Source of the DNA: Deferribacteres bacterium
Lineage (GTDB): Bacteria > Zhuqueibacterota > Zhuqueibacteria > Zhuqueibacterales > Geothermadaptataceae
Length of the DNA: 64,000 nt
NCBI GenBank assembly: GCA_020633655.1
Contig: JACKDF010000004.1
Location: 372,001 to 436,000 of the forward strand
Direction: 5' to 3'
Position 1 is the first letter of the stretch, and each line of letters opens with the position of its first letter. The notes below the pieces were generated by a model. It worked only from the letters and a program-made list of their open reading frames with translations. It ran no database searches and had not been told where the DNA came from. Shown piece after piece: positions 1-8,782 of the stretch. Position numbers and translations under genes: made by a program.

Positions 1-129
1 ATGACCCTCACCTTCATTCCAAAAATTTTGCTGATCGTCATTGCTCTGGCGCTTTTCCTGCCCTGGATGCTCACTTCCATGCTCGATTTTACGACGACAA
101 TTTTTGGCTATATCAAGACAATAAAATAG
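1..129 (+). CDS. fliQ: Flagellar export protein FliQ, C-terminal end (partial)
   Basis: Only the last 42 codons are in the window; the frame is open from base 1 to the TAG at 127-129. The visible part has a 'TFIPK' turn, a hydrophobic helix (ILLIVIALALFLPWML) and the 'LDFTT.IF.Y' tail, which matches the second membrane helix and C-terminus of FliQ. FliQ is a small inner-membrane subunit of the flagellar type III export gate, alongside FliP and FliR. The next gene is fliR, as expected, but an unusual 218-base gap separates them and carries a promoter-like site. The ATG at base 1 is probably an internal methionine. Confidence 0.85.
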   Translation: MTLTFIPKILLIVIALALFLPWMLTSMLDFTTTIFGYIKTIK

Positions 130-280
130 AAAGAGTAGGAAAATCGCGCACCTGTTGGGCAAAAGTTGCCGATTATTTTTGAATCCGAAATTTATGCGAT
201 TTTCCTGCAAATCTCGCTAAATGCATATCCGCATTGGAGTAAAATCATTACAAAGATATAAACCCTGTTTGAATGTTAAC

Positions 281-296
281 TGGCATGTTCGTTGCC
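281..296 (+). promoter_or_regulatory. Sigma-54 (-24/-12) promoter upstream of fliR
   Basis: The 16 bases TGGCATGTTCGTTGCC match the sigma-54 consensus TGGCACRNNNNTTGCW except at the sixth and last positions. GG at 282-283 and GC at 294-295 are exactly 10 bases apart. Transcription would begin near 307, about 40 bases before the TTG start of fliR. This explains the 218-base gap after fliQ and would drive fliR-flhB-flhA-flhF-flhG. No RpoN or enhancer-binding protein gene is in the window. Confidence 0.6.
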
Positions 297-347
297 ATTG
301 GGATTCACACAATTGGCAAGCGAACCACAACATGGGATTGAGCAACT

Positions 348-1118
348 TTGGACGCTTTGTTACAACAGACAGAAGTTTTTTTTCTGGTTTTCGTACGGAT
401 TTTTACGCTATTCGTTTTAATCCCCGTTTTTAACCATCGTGCTATCCCAATGACGGTGCGAATCGCACTGTCCCTGGTTTTCACTGTTTTACTGGTTCAT
501 CGAGTTGAACCGGTACAAATCGATATCTCAAATGCAGCGGGTTATTTTTTCCTTGTTGGGAAGGAAGTTCTCACTGGCATAATTCTCGGATTTGCTACAG
601 AATTTATCTTTCATGCCGTGCGCTTTGCCGGTCAGATCATCAGCTTTCTCATGGGTTTTTCGATGGTTGTCACCTTTGATCCGGAAATGAGCCAGGAAAT
701 TTCCATCATTTCCCGCCTTAAGGCGATTACTGCAATCACTTTGTTTCTGATTATCGATGGCCATTTTCTTTTGCTGGAGGCATTGGCACATTCCTTCTCA
801 GTAATTCCACTGATTGGTATGCATATTTCCGGCGACCTCCTGCCGTACATCGTGCGTTTGAGCGCGGATGTCTTTGTGATTGCTTTACAAATATCGGGAC
901 CAATTCTGGTCATGTTGTTACTCACCAATGTCGGGCTGGGAATTTTAGCACGCACCGTACCACAGATGAATGTTTTCATCGTTGGATTTCCATTAACAAT
1001 TAGTGTCGGATTTTTCGCACTGGTCTTTACCTATCCAACATTCAGCAATTATTTTCGTGGTCTTGTCATGTCACTGCAAACCACACTTGGCACCCTTCTG
1101 CATGCCCTGGTAGGTTGA
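348..1118 (+). CDS. fliR: Flagellar biosynthesis protein FliR
   Basis: FliR is an integral membrane subunit of the flagellar type III export gate and works with FliP, FliQ, FlhA and FlhB. The 256-residue product has the usual family length. It opens with a membrane segment containing the conserved 'FVRIFTLFVLIPVF', has a central 'GFATEFIFHAVRFAGQ' region and has several further hydrophobic helices. The start is TTG: an in-frame TGA at 339-341 excludes anything earlier, and the first downstream ATG would remove the first membrane helix. It ends 3 bases before flhB, in the standard export-gate order, and is probably expressed from the sigma-54-type site at 281-296. Confidence 0.93.
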   Translation: MDALLQQTEVFFLVFVRIFTLFVLIPVFNHRAIPMTVRIALSLVFTVLLVHRVEPVQIDISNAAGYFFLVGKEVLTGIILGFATEFIFHAVRFAGQIISFLMGFSMVVTFDPEMSQEISIISRLKAITAITLFLIIDGHFLLLEALAHSFSVIPLIGMHISGDLLPYIVRLSADVFVIALQISGPILVMLLLTNVGLGILARTVPQMNVFIVGFPLTISVGFFALVFTYPTFSNYFRGLVMSLQTTLGTLLHALVG

Positions 1119-1121
1119 CGG

Positions 1122-2198
1122 ATGGCTGAAAATGAAAATGGTCAGGAGAAGACCGAAGAGGCGTCCCCGCGACGCCGGAATGAAGCACGTGAAAAAGGCA
1201 ATGTTGCCAAGAGTGTTGAGCTAAACAGCGCAATTATCATTTTAACCGGCAGCAGTTTTCTCTATCTGTCCGGTGGTTTTCTCCTGCAGCGCATAATCGA
1301 GTTGTTCAAAACGTATTTGACCGGCGCAGCAGCATTTGAGATGACAGTTGAAGAAATCAGACCACTTTTTATCAAAATATCAGCACAAATGATCGAATTG
1401 CTGGGCCCGTTTCTTCTTTTTATTGTCGTTATCGGACTTTCGGTAAACATCGCCCAGGTTGGATTGCTCTGGGCACCAAAATCTTTACAACCGACTTTTG
1501 ATAAATTTAATATCATTTCGGGGTTGAAAAGAATGTTCGCCGTCAAATCGCTGCTCGAGCTTGTGAAAAACATCATACGGTTGGTGATAATTGGAACGAT
1601 TATTTATTCTGTATTGAGCTCGAAATATGCAACATTTTTTGTTCTTACCAATGAAACGACCGGCCATTTGATGCAATTTATCGGTGAGGTTTCTTTCGAA
1701 ATACTTTTCAAGGTCGGTCTGGCGATGCTCATCCTCGCCCTGGCTGACTATGCTTACCAACGCTATGATTTTGAGAAAAATTTAAAGATGACCAAACAGG
1801 AAGTGAAGGAAGAACACAAAATGATGGAAGGCAGCCCGCAAATTAAAGCACGCATTCGTGAAATCCAGCGCGCCATGTCGCGCAAGCGTATGATGGCTGC
1901 AGTTCCAGAGGCAGATGTGGTCATAACGAACCCGATTCACTATGCGGTTGCCCTGAATTATGAACCCGGTAAAAGCAATGCACCGATTATCGTCGCCAAG
2001 GGCGAGCGTAAATTTGCTTTGAGAATTAAAGCAGTGGCTGCCGAACACAACGTCCCGATTTACGAAGATCCTCCCCTTGCACGGCTTTTGTTTCATGAGG
2101 GCGAACTCAACCGGGAAATTCCGGTCGATGCATACCAGGCAGTTGCAGAAATCTTGAGTTACATTTACCAAATGCAGAACAGGCGAATTCTAAACTAA
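1122..2198 (+). CDS. flhB: Flagellar export switch protein FlhB
   Basis: FlhB switches the export apparatus from rod/hook to filament substrates through self-cleavage of its cytoplasmic domain. The 358-residue protein begins with the conserved 'EKTEEASPRRRNEAREKGNVAKS' region, followed by four hydrophobic stretches (about residues 30-215), a charged linker and the cytoplasmic domain. The autocleavage motif, normally N-P-T-H, reads N270-P271-I272-H273. Asn, Pro and His are kept but Thr is Ile. It lies between fliR and flhA with gaps of 3 and 1 bases, so translation is probably coupled. A short paralogue of its C-terminal domain lies at 11020-11283. Confidence 0.95.
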   Translation: MAENENGQEKTEEASPRRRNEAREKGNVAKSVELNSAIIILTGSSFLYLSGGFLLQRIIELFKTYLTGAAAFEMTVEEIRPLFIKISAQMIELLGPFLLFIVVIGLSVNIAQVGLLWAPKSLQPTFDKFNIISGLKRMFAVKSLLELVKNIIRLVIIGTIIYSVLSSKYATFFVLTNETTGHLMQFIGEVSFEILFKVGLAMLILALADYAYQRYDFEKNLKMTKQEVKEEHKMMEGSPQIKARIREIQRAMSRKRMMAAVPEADVVITNPIHYAVALNYEPGKSNAPIIVAKGERKFALRIKAVAAEHNVPIYEDPPLARLLFHEGELNREIPVDAYQAVAEILSYIYQMQNRRILN

Positions 2199-2199
2199 A

Positions 2200-4275
2200 A
2201 TGGCTGCTATCGCACTGACAATTTCGCAGCAATTCCGACGCTATAGCGATGTCGTTACCGCTGTTGCGGTGCTCGGAATCCTGGCAATCATGATTATTCC
2301 GCTTCCAACGGCGCTTTTAGATATTCTGTTGGCGGTGAATATCTCCGCTGCCTTGCTGGTTTTGATGATCGCGCTTTATATGACAGAACCGCTGCAGTTT
2401 AGTGTTTTTCCCGGACTTCTGCTCATTTTAACTCTGTTCCGGCTTTCCCTCAATATTGGTTCAACTCGTCTGATCCTTAGCGAAGCCTATGCCGGCAATA
2501 TAATTACAGCATTTGGGAGTTTTGTCGTTAAGGGAAATTACGTCGTCGGTTTTATCATTTTTCTGATTCTGGTTATCATCCAGTTTGTTGTCATCACCAA
2601 AGGTGCTGGACGAATTGCTGAAGTCGCTGCACGATTCACTCTGGACGCCATGCCAGGAAAACAGATGGCCATCGATGCTGACCTCAATGCCGGGCTGATC
2701 GATGACGCCCAGGCGCGCAAACGTCGGGAAGATATTTCCAGCGAAGCGGATTTTTACGGAGCAATGGATGGAGCCAGCAAGTTCGTCCGTGGAGATGCCA
2801 TCGCCGGCTTGATAATCACCGTCATCAATGTTATTGGTGGATTCATCATCGGTGTTGGCCAACGCGGCATGGAATTCGCCGATGCAGCGCAAACATATAC
2901 TTTGCTTTCCATCGGGGATGGTCTGGTGTCGCAGATTCCTGCGCTGATTATTTCCACCTCCGCAGGCATAATCGTAACCCGTGCAGCTTCTGATGCCTCT
3001 CTTGGGCAGGACATGCTGCGGCAATTGTTCTTTGAGCCTCGCAGTCTCTTTATCGTATCCGCAACTCTATTGCTTTTTGGTTCGGCCCCCGGATTGCCGA
3101 CATTGCCATTCTGGACTTTATCCGTCATCTGTTTCATTGCTGGCCGCACGATTCTTGCCAACCGCAAGAAAGAGGAAGCCGATCAGGCTGCACCCGCCGA
3201 AGAAGAGGAAAAGGAACCGGAAGATAATGTAGCGCGATTCCTGCATATTGATGAGCTTGAGTTGGAAATTGGTTACGGTGTCATCGCACTGGTCGACAAA
3301 GAGCATGGCGGTGATTTGCTCCATCGCATCACCATGATTCGCAAACAGGTCGCTTTAGAGCAGGGCATAATCGTACCACCAATCCGCATTCGGGATAACA
3401 TTCAACTCAAACCCGATGAATACACCATTAAAATTCGCGGTGTTGAAATCGCACGCAGCGAAGTGCGTTCGGGTTACATCATGGCCTTGAATCCCGGTGG
3501 CATCAAAGAAAAATTGCATGGTATCAATGCCGTGGAACCCGCCTTTGGTTTACCGGCGGTGTGGATTGAAAATTCCCGTCGTACGGAAGCAGAGCGGCTG
3601 GGTTATACCGTCGTGGAAGCGGCTGCGGTACTCGCCACTCATTTGCGTGAATTGCTGAAATCCCATGCCCATGAATTGCTCGGACGGCAGGAAACACAAA
3701 AGCTCATCGATAATATCAAACAAGATTATCCGGCTGTTGTAGATGAGCTTATTCCCAGCCAAATTTCCCTGGCCAATGTGCAGAAAATCTTACAAAACTT
3801 GCTGGCTGAACGGGTTTCCATCCGTGACCTTGTACGCGTTTTGGAAACGATAGGCGATCACATCCACCTGACAAAGGATGTGGACCTGCTCACGGAATAT
3901 GTCCGCAATGCCTTGGGTGCAAGTCTGCATTTGCCTTATGTCGCCGAAGATGGCGCACTGCATGCCATGTCCCTGGATCCCACAGTCGAGCGTATGGTTC
4001 TGGATTCGATTCGCAATAGCGATTCCGCTTTAAAAATCCCGAACTTGCCTCCAAATACACTACAAAAAATTTATGGCGAAATCAAAAAATTCTCAGATAG
4101 GCTGATGCAGGAAGGTTACCCCAATGTTATCGTTGTTTCTCCCGGCGTGCGCTTGTACACACGCAGAATGACCGAAACCGTATTTCCCGATCTGGCAGTT
4201 CTCGCGATTACAGAATTACCAACGACACTGGAAATTAAGCTTGTTGGAGCGATTCGGATAAAAGATGAAAATTAA
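2200..4275 (+). CDS. flhA: Flagellar export gate protein FlhA
   Basis: FlhA forms the nonameric export gate of the flagellar type III system; its cytoplasmic ring binds chaperone-substrate complexes. The 691-residue length is typical. About eight hydrophobic helices lie in residues 15-320. The FHIPEP-family core is visible ('PGLLLILTLFRLSLNI', 'VITKGAGRIAEVAARF' and 'DAMPGKQMAIDADLNAGLI'). An acidic linker near residues 325-345 (EEEEKEPED) leads to the cytoplasmic domain. It starts 1 base after flhB and overlaps flhF by 11 bases, indicating a coupled operon. Confidence 0.97.
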   Translation: MAAIALTISQQFRRYSDVVTAVAVLGILAIMIIPLPTALLDILLAVNISAALLVLMIALYMTEPLQFSVFPGLLLILTLFRLSLNIGSTRLILSEAYAGNIITAFGSFVVKGNYVVGFIIFLILVIIQFVVITKGAGRIAEVAARFTLDAMPGKQMAIDADLNAGLIDDAQARKRREDISSEADFYGAMDGASKFVRGDAIAGLIITVINVIGGFIIGVGQRGMEFADAAQTYTLLSIGDGLVSQIPALIISTSAGIIVTRAASDASLGQDMLRQLFFEPRSLFIVSATLLLFGSAPGLPTLPFWTLSVICFIAGRTILANRKKEEADQAAPAEEEEKEPEDNVARFLHIDELELEIGYGVIALVDKEHGGDLLHRITMIRKQVALEQGIIVPPIRIRDNIQLKPDEYTIKIRGVEIARSEVRSGYIMALNPGGIKEKLHGINAVEPAFGLPAVWIENSRRTEAERLGYTVVEAAAVLATHLRELLKSHAHELLGRQETQKLIDNIKQDYPAVVDELIPSQISLANVQKILQNLLAERVSIRDLVRVLETIGDHIHLTKDVDLLTEYVRNALGASLHLPYVAEDGALHAMSLDPTVERMVLDSIRNSDSALKIPNLPPNTLQKIYGEIKKFSDRLMQEGYPNVIVVSPGVRLYTRRMTETVFPDLAVLAITELPTTLEIKLVGAIRIKDEN

Positions 4276-5446
4276 AAAATACCACAAACAAAGCATGACC
4301 GACGCCTTAAAGGCGATCAAACAGGAATTAGGTGAAAATGCGCTCATTTTGAGTTCAAAAAAGATACCGGGCGAATCCGGTGGAATTGAAGTTATCGCCG
4401 CAATCGATGAAAAGCCATTGAAAGCCGGCTCTGCAGTTGTGCCACCGATTCCTGCTTTTGAAGAGAAAGTCCCTGCCGCAGCGCGGACCTCCCAGAAACG
4501 TAATTATGCGTCCCGCATGTACGCTGGTGCAGAACCAAAACAGGTTGAAAACAGGCGGATTACCTCGCCTAGCTTTGAGCGAATTACAACAAGCGAGCAG
4601 CCTCAGCCTCCCTTTGAAACCAATCGAGTCATGCCCACCCTGAGTCCTTTTTTACGCACGATGAAGGACGTGTTGTCAAAGGCTGGTGTTCACGGTGAAA
4701 TCATAAGTTCGCTGTTGTTGGAATTGGGGGAAAAAGTTCCCCAGAATGAATTTCAATCCACTGAGTCCGCAGCAGGTATTTTGCGGAAAAAACTTGCTTC
4801 AAGATTTCGTGTAAGCCTGGATTCTCCCTCAATGCGGAGTCCGAAAATTGTTGCGTTGGTAGGACCTACAGGTGTGGGCAAAACCACATCGATTGCAAAA
4901 ATTGCCGCACAATTGACTTTGCAGCAACAGGCAAAAGTAGGTTTGATTTCCATTGACACCTACCGGATCGGTGCAATCGATCAGTTGAAAACCTTCGCTG
5001 AAATTGCGGAAATCCCAATGAAAATTGCATTTACACCGCCGCAATTGGAATATATAGTCCAATCTTATTCGGATTACGATTACATCTTTCTGGATACAAC
5101 CGGTCGTAATCCGCGCAACCGTATTTTCCTGCGCGAACTACGCCACTTCATTGAAAATATTGATGTTTCTGAAGTGCATCTCACCTTGAGCGCAACCACC
5201 CGTTATGCGGAACTGGAAGATATAATGAGAAGCTACCAGCAGCTTCCCTTCGATCGAATTCTGTTTACAAAAATCGATGAAGTGATGGATGCGGCAGTAA
5301 TGTTGAATTTGGCCAAATTGAGTGATAAGCCTGTTTCCTATATCTGCAATGGGCAAAATATTCCGGATGATTTAATTAAAGCAACGCAGGAATCTCTGGC
5401 AGAGATCGTCGTCGATGGATGGGATTTGGACCGATGGATCAGTTAA
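4265..5446 (+). CDS. flhF: Flagellar SRP-like GTPase FlhF
   Basis: FlhF is an SRP-family GTPase that sets the site, and with FlhG the number, of flagella. The 393-residue protein has the typical N-terminus (MKIKKYHKQSMTDALKAIK), a variable basic linker to about residue 125, and NG domains. GTPase motifs visible are the P-loop GPTGVGKTT near residue 200, 'DTYRIGAIDQL', 'DTTGRNPRNR' and 'TKIDE'. It overlaps flhA and flhG at its two ends, the usual flhA-flhF-flhG arrangement. FlhF-FlhG systems usually go with polar or defined flagellar placement, so this is expected here. Confidence 0.96.
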   Translation: MKIKKYHKQSMTDALKAIKQELGENALILSSKKIPGESGGIEVIAAIDEKPLKAGSAVVPPIPAFEEKVPAAARTSQKRNYASRMYAGAEPKQVENRRITSPSFERITTSEQPQPPFETNRVMPTLSPFLRTMKDVLSKAGVHGEIISSLLLELGEKVPQNEFQSTESAAGILRKKLASRFRVSLDSPSMRSPKIVALVGPTGVGKTTSIAKIAAQLTLQQQAKVGLISIDTYRIGAIDQLKTFAEIAEIPMKIAFTPPQLEYIVQSYSDYDYIFLDTTGRNPRNRIFLRELRHFIENIDVSEVHLTLSATTRYAELEDIMRSYQQLPFDRILFTKIDEVMDAAVMLNLAKLSDKPVSYICNGQNIPDDLIKATQESLAEIVVDGWDLDRWIS

Positions 5447-6294
5447 AACGAATGCGCGATTATCGCGAGGCACGCCCCACGATACCGACTTACGAATCCG
5501 CAGCAACAGATGGCAACCGCCCGGTTTTGTGGAGCTTTCTGAGTGGAAAGGGTGGCGTCGGAAAATCTATTCTCAGTGGGATTATTGCATTGCAGTTGTC
5601 ACGCATGGGTTACAAAACCTTGTTTGTCGATATGGACTTTTCTCTGCCCGGTGCACACCTGCAGTTCAATCTGGATAATTTTATCGATCCGGAGGTCGTC
5701 CTGGCGCAGGCGGCGATGGAATCAGACTTCATGGCTTCGGAAATTGCCAACCTTGATGTTTTTGTCATGCAACCGCAGAGTGAACCGGCGAACGCAAAAG
5801 CAATCCATTGTCTCGATTCAATCCTGCAAAATATGGCCTCTGCTTATGATTTTATTCTACTTGACGCAACAACGGGATTTGGCGAACAGCACCGTCGTTT
5901 CAGCCGCAGGATTGACCTGGCAACTGTCGTCTCGACCCCTGATCCCGCTTCCATTACCAATGCATACGCATTGATTAAGATGATCAAAATGCATTTCCCG
6001 CATTTGCATGTGAACATTGCAATGAACCGTGCACAATCCCTCGAGGAAGCAAGCGATGGATTTGGAAAACTGAATCTCATCGTTGAACATTTTCTTCGTT
6101 TTAATGCACCGCTTTTGTGCAGCCTCAACGAAGAAAAGAAAATCAAAGAAATGTTGCAGGAGAGTTGGCCGCTGCAAAAGTGGCCACAGAATTTGGCTGT
6201 ATTTCAGGAAGCGCAGCACATTTTAGAACAACTGGCGCCGCAATTACAACCGAGTCCTCTCATGCTTTTAAATAGTGCGAAAGCAATTGCTTGA
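5434..6294 (+). CDS. flhG: Flagellar number regulator FlhG (MinD-like ATPase)
   Basis: FlhG (FleN, YlxH) is a MinD-type ATPase that stimulates the GTPase of FlhF and limits flagellar number. The deviant Walker A motif SGKGGVGKS follows a short N-terminal arm, and 'LFVDMDFSLPGAHLQF' and 'YDFILLDATTG' are the other nucleotide-site segments. I chose the ATG at 5434 because the product then begins MDQLKRMRDYRE, matching the conserved FlhF-activating DQA..LR arm. An in-frame ATG at 5419 would add five residues. The gene overlaps the end of flhF. C-terminal membrane-targeting helix details cannot be judged by eye. Confidence 0.93.
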   Translation: MDQLKRMRDYREARPTIPTYESAATDGNRPVLWSFLSGKGGVGKSILSGIIALQLSRMGYKTLFVDMDFSLPGAHLQFNLDNFIDPEVVLAQAAMESDFMASEIANLDVFVMQPQSEPANAKAIHCLDSILQNMASAYDFILLDATTGFGEQHRRFSRRIDLATVVSTPDPASITNAYALIKMIKMHFPHLHVNIAMNRAQSLEEASDGFGKLNLIVEHFLRFNAPLLCSLNEEKKIKEMLQESWPLQKWPQNLAVFQEAQHILEQLAPQLQPSPLMLLNSAKAIA

Positions 6295-6338
6295 ATGCGA
6301 AACTGGAACTGAATACGAATTTATTACCGGAGACTTGA

Positions 6339-6611
6339 ATGGTTCTGAAAGCATCGCTTTCCTTCGCTTTGTTTCTGTTTATCATCCAGAATCTTGCAGG
6401 AGTACCCTACAATGAAACCGTAATGAACAGTGTTTTTTACTTTATTCTGGCCTTTGCACTGGGGCTGGGCATCGACACGCTGTACCGCCATATTCGTGTA
6501 CGAATAAAACTCATAGAGGAAGAAGAGCGGAAAAACAGCGATGAAGAGGAAGCTAAAATAGAGGATATATCCCGTGCAAAAGCCAGCGCTATTTCAAAAT
6601 TGTTTAATTAA
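6339..6611 (+). CDS. Small two-helix membrane protein of unknown function in flagellar operon
   Basis: I do not recognise a named family. The 90-residue product has two hydrophobic segments (about residues 4-22 and 30-47) followed by a strongly charged tail (IEEEERKNSDEEEAKIEDISRA). The tail is probably a helix or coiled coil on the cytoplasmic side. It sits between flhG and fliA on the same strand, 44 bases after flhG, so it is probably cotranscribed and motility-related. The ATG at 6339 follows 'ccggagac', a usable ribosome-binding site. The coherent membrane topology argues that it is a real gene. Confidence 0.65.
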   Translation: MVLKASLSFALFLFIIQNLAGVPYNETVMNSVFYFILAFALGLGIDTLYRHIRVRIKLIEEEERKNSDEEEAKIEDISRAKASAISKLFN

Positions 6612-6637
6612 ATATGAAACAACGGTATAGCCGATAT
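6609..6637 (+). promoter_or_regulatory. Weak sigma-28-like site upstream of fliA
   Basis: The element GCCGATAT at 6630-6637 matches 7 of 8 bases of the sigma-28 -10 consensus GCCGATAA. The best -35 match, TAAATATG at 6609-6616, is only partial and the spacer is 13 rather than 11 bases. If real it would allow fliA to drive its own expression. The spacing defect keeps confidence low. Confidence 0.25.
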
Positions 6638-6667
6638 TTAATATAATTCGTCGAGGAGATTAGCATC

Positions 6668-7432
6668 ATGCCAAATACCGAACAGAAAGTCTTATGGAAA
6701 GCCTATCTGGCCGATGGTGAAGCCGAAATCAGAGAGGAACTCTTGTCGAAATACTTGCCCCTGGTTAAATACGTCGCTGGAAAAATGATGGTCAGCCTGC
6801 CTTCAAGCGTCGACTACGAAGATTTGGTCAGCTCAGGTGTCATTGGACTGATTGGTGCCCTAGACCGGTTTGATCCAACGATGGGGGTTAAATTTGAAAC
6901 TTTCGTTCTGCCGAGAATTCGCGGTGCTATTCTTGATGAATTACGCAAGCTGGATTGGGCGCCACGCTCGTTGCGCTCAAAAGCACGGAAGTTTGACCGT
7001 GCCCTGACAGAACTGGAGCGTGAGCTTGGCCGGTCCGTTAATGAACAGGAAATCATGGAACGTCTTGAGATGCCGGAAAAAGAATTTATTGCACTGATTC
7101 GTGATATCAACACCGCTTCGCTGGTTTCTCTTGACGGACCGGGAGTTGACGATAGCGAGCAAAATACCTCGATGTACGATGTTGTTGAAGATAACAAATC
7201 ATCCAATCCTTATAAATCCATTGAAGCAGAGGAAGTAAAAAAACTCCTGGTAAGAACCATTGAAAGATTACCTGAGCAGGAAAAAATTGTGATGGCGCTC
7301 TATTATTATGAGGAGCTCACACTGCGTGAAATTGGTCAGGTTCTCAATATAACTGAATCCCGTGTATCGCAGGTTCACAGCAAGGCTGTGGCCACGCTGC
7401 GCAATTTGTTAGCTGAAGATTTAACAGGGTAG
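6668..7432 (+). CDS. fliA: Flagellar RNA polymerase sigma factor FliA (sigma-28)
   Basis: This is the alternative sigma factor for late flagellar genes. The 254-residue protein has region 2 ('YLPLVKYVAGKM', 'VDYEDLVSSGVIGLIGALDRFDP', 'FETFVLPRIRGAILDELR'), region 3 ('LRSKARKFDRALTELERELGR') and a region 4 helix-turn-helix ('LTLREIGQVLNITESRVSQVHSKA'). The order and spacing match the FliA/WhiG group. A ribosome-binding site (gaggag) lies about 8 bases before the ATG. No FlgM anti-sigma gene is visible in the window. Confidence 0.96.
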   Translation: MPNTEQKVLWKAYLADGEAEIREELLSKYLPLVKYVAGKMMVSLPSSVDYEDLVSSGVIGLIGALDRFDPTMGVKFETFVLPRIRGAILDELRKLDWAPRSLRSKARKFDRALTELERELGRSVNEQEIMERLEMPEKEFIALIRDINTASLVSLDGPGVDDSEQNTSMYDVVEDNKSSNPYKSIEAEEVKKLLVRTIERLPEQEKIVMALYYYEELTLREIGQVLNITESRVSQVHSKAVATLRNLLAEDLTG

Positions 7433-7541
7433 GGTTGAGGGGCAATCGAAGACTGGGCTTTCCATTTGATTGCTGAATCAATTAACGATTTCCCCCATTC
7501 TTAGGAATTGGGAATGCGCCCTGGAGTTAAGGAGGTGCTAA

Positions 7542-7847
7542 ATGATCGGACCAGTCGAAATTTCTGATGCCATCGGAAAAACCCATGCTGCAGAACGGGT
7601 ACAACAGTCTGATAAAATAGCCGAAGATGCCAACCAGAAACAGGCGCATGCAGCCGTTGAAAATCTCCATAAAAAAGCGATGAATGATGCACCGCCAACG
7701 GGCAAGAATGAGGATATCGAAAATTCGTTGCGTGACGATAAAGAAAAAAACATGAGAAGACGCAAGCGCTTGAAAAAAAGAAAAAAACCGGATAAGGATG
7801 AACAGGAAATGACTCATCTTGGCCATACTATCGATATTCTGGGGTGA
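7542..7847 (+). CDS. Small basic motility-associated protein of unknown function
   Basis: The 101-residue product has no membrane segment. Its N-terminal half is polar ('RVQQSDKIAEDANQKQ') and its C-terminal third is very basic (RRRKRLKKRKKPDK). Small proteins with this plan (an early 'hxRxQQ', a central glutamine-rich helix and a lysine/arginine run) are familiar to me from the region after fliA in some Gram-positive flagellar clusters, but I know of no assigned function. A perfect Shine-Dalgarno (AAGGAGGT) lies 6 bases before the ATG, which strongly supports translation. The stop overlaps the potential GTG start of the next gene. Confidence 0.7.
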   Translation: MIGPVEISDAIGKTHAAERVQQSDKIAEDANQKQAHAAVENLHKKAMNDAPPTGKNEDIENSLRDDKEKNMRRRKRLKKRKKPDKDEQEMTHLGHTIDILG

Positions 7848-7849
7848 CG

Positions 7850-8782
7850 ATGCAGGTAAATGGAAATGGCATAATGAACGACACTTACCTCGGTGAAGTG
7901 CAGGCGAAAAGAATTGCACAAAATGTAATGAACCTGCCGACTTTACCAACGGTTGTCGCTAAAATGATGCAGGTTATGGATGATCCGCGTACGACTGTTT
8001 CGGAGCTCAGCCGTTTGATTTCAAGTGATCAGGTTTTGTCAGCCAAGTTGTTAAAATTGGCAAATTCTGCCTACTTTGGTCTTCCTCGCAAGGTAAAAAC
8101 TCTTGACTTCGCTATCATTCTGCTTGGCTTTGATAATCTGAAAACCCTTTCCCTTGGTTTGAGTGTCATCGACCGTTTTTCGGATAATTGGGATGGCGCC
8201 TTCGATTACACAGAATTCTGGGAGCATGCTTTTGGTTGTGCCGTCGCATCAAGTATGGTGGCACGCGATATCTGCCGCGATAAAAAAAGTGAAGCGTTTA
8301 TCGCTGGATTGCTGCATGATATCGGCAAATTAATCCTTAGCCAGTACGCCAAACGCTATTTTTCTGTCGTTATCAAAAATGTCACGGAATACAATTCGGA
8401 TTTCTATTCTGCTGAAAAAGCGCTCCTGGGTGTGACCCATGCTGATATCGCCGCATGGTTTGCGGACAAGTGGAATTTTCCGGTTCAATTGATAAAAGCA
8501 ATACTTTACCACCATTCCCCGGCCGCATTGCTCGATGAAAATGAATTGGCCTCCTGCGTTCATTTAGGGGATTATCTTGTGCGCCGATGTGGCGTTGGTT
8601 TTACCGCAGGGCGAAATTTGCCTGAATTTGATAGTTTTGTATTTAAGGACAAAAACGTCCTTCGGGATGAAAACGGGGAAATTGCATTGCTCCTCTATGA
8701 AGAACAACTGCAGTTGGAGCTTGAACAAGCCGATACTTTTCTGAATATAATCGCACGAGGTGTCGAACATGCAGTGGACTAA
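7850..8782 (+). CDS. HDOD domain signalling protein
   Basis: HDOD proteins are HD-fold regulators, often linked to signalling and motility; most are thought to be non-catalytic. The 310-residue product contains the typical opening 'LPTLPTVVAKMMQVMDDPRTT..ELSRLISSDQVLSAKLLKLANSAYFG'. An 'HDIGKL' motif lies near residue 160 and the closing 'ILYHHSP' near 215. The HD pair is kept, so residual catalysis cannot be excluded. The ATG at 7850 follows GGGGTG; a GTG at 7844 that overlaps the preceding stop and an ATG at 7874 are alternatives. It lies in the flagellar operon between a small basic protein and a TPR/membrane protein. Confidence 0.9.
   Translation: MQVNGNGIMNDTYLGEVQAKRIAQNVMNLPTLPTVVAKMMQVMDDPRTTVSELSRLISSDQVLSAKLLKLANSAYFGLPRKVKTLDFAIILLGFDNLKTLSLGLSVIDRFSDNWDGAFDYTEFWEHAFGCAVASSMVARDICRDKKSEAFIAGLLHDIGKLILSQYAKRYFSVVIKNVTEYNSDFYSAEKALLGVTHADIAAWFADKWNFPVQLIKAILYHHSPAALLDENELASCVHLGDYLVRRCGVGFTAGRNLPEFDSFVFKDKNVLRDENGEIALLLYEEQLQLELEQADTFLNIIARGVEHAVD

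Noticed and set aside
221..433. Open frame of 70 codons between fliQ and fliR
   Set aside because: It overlaps the fliR start in another frame, lacks a ribosome-binding site and covers the sigma-54-type promoter; composition is not protein-like.
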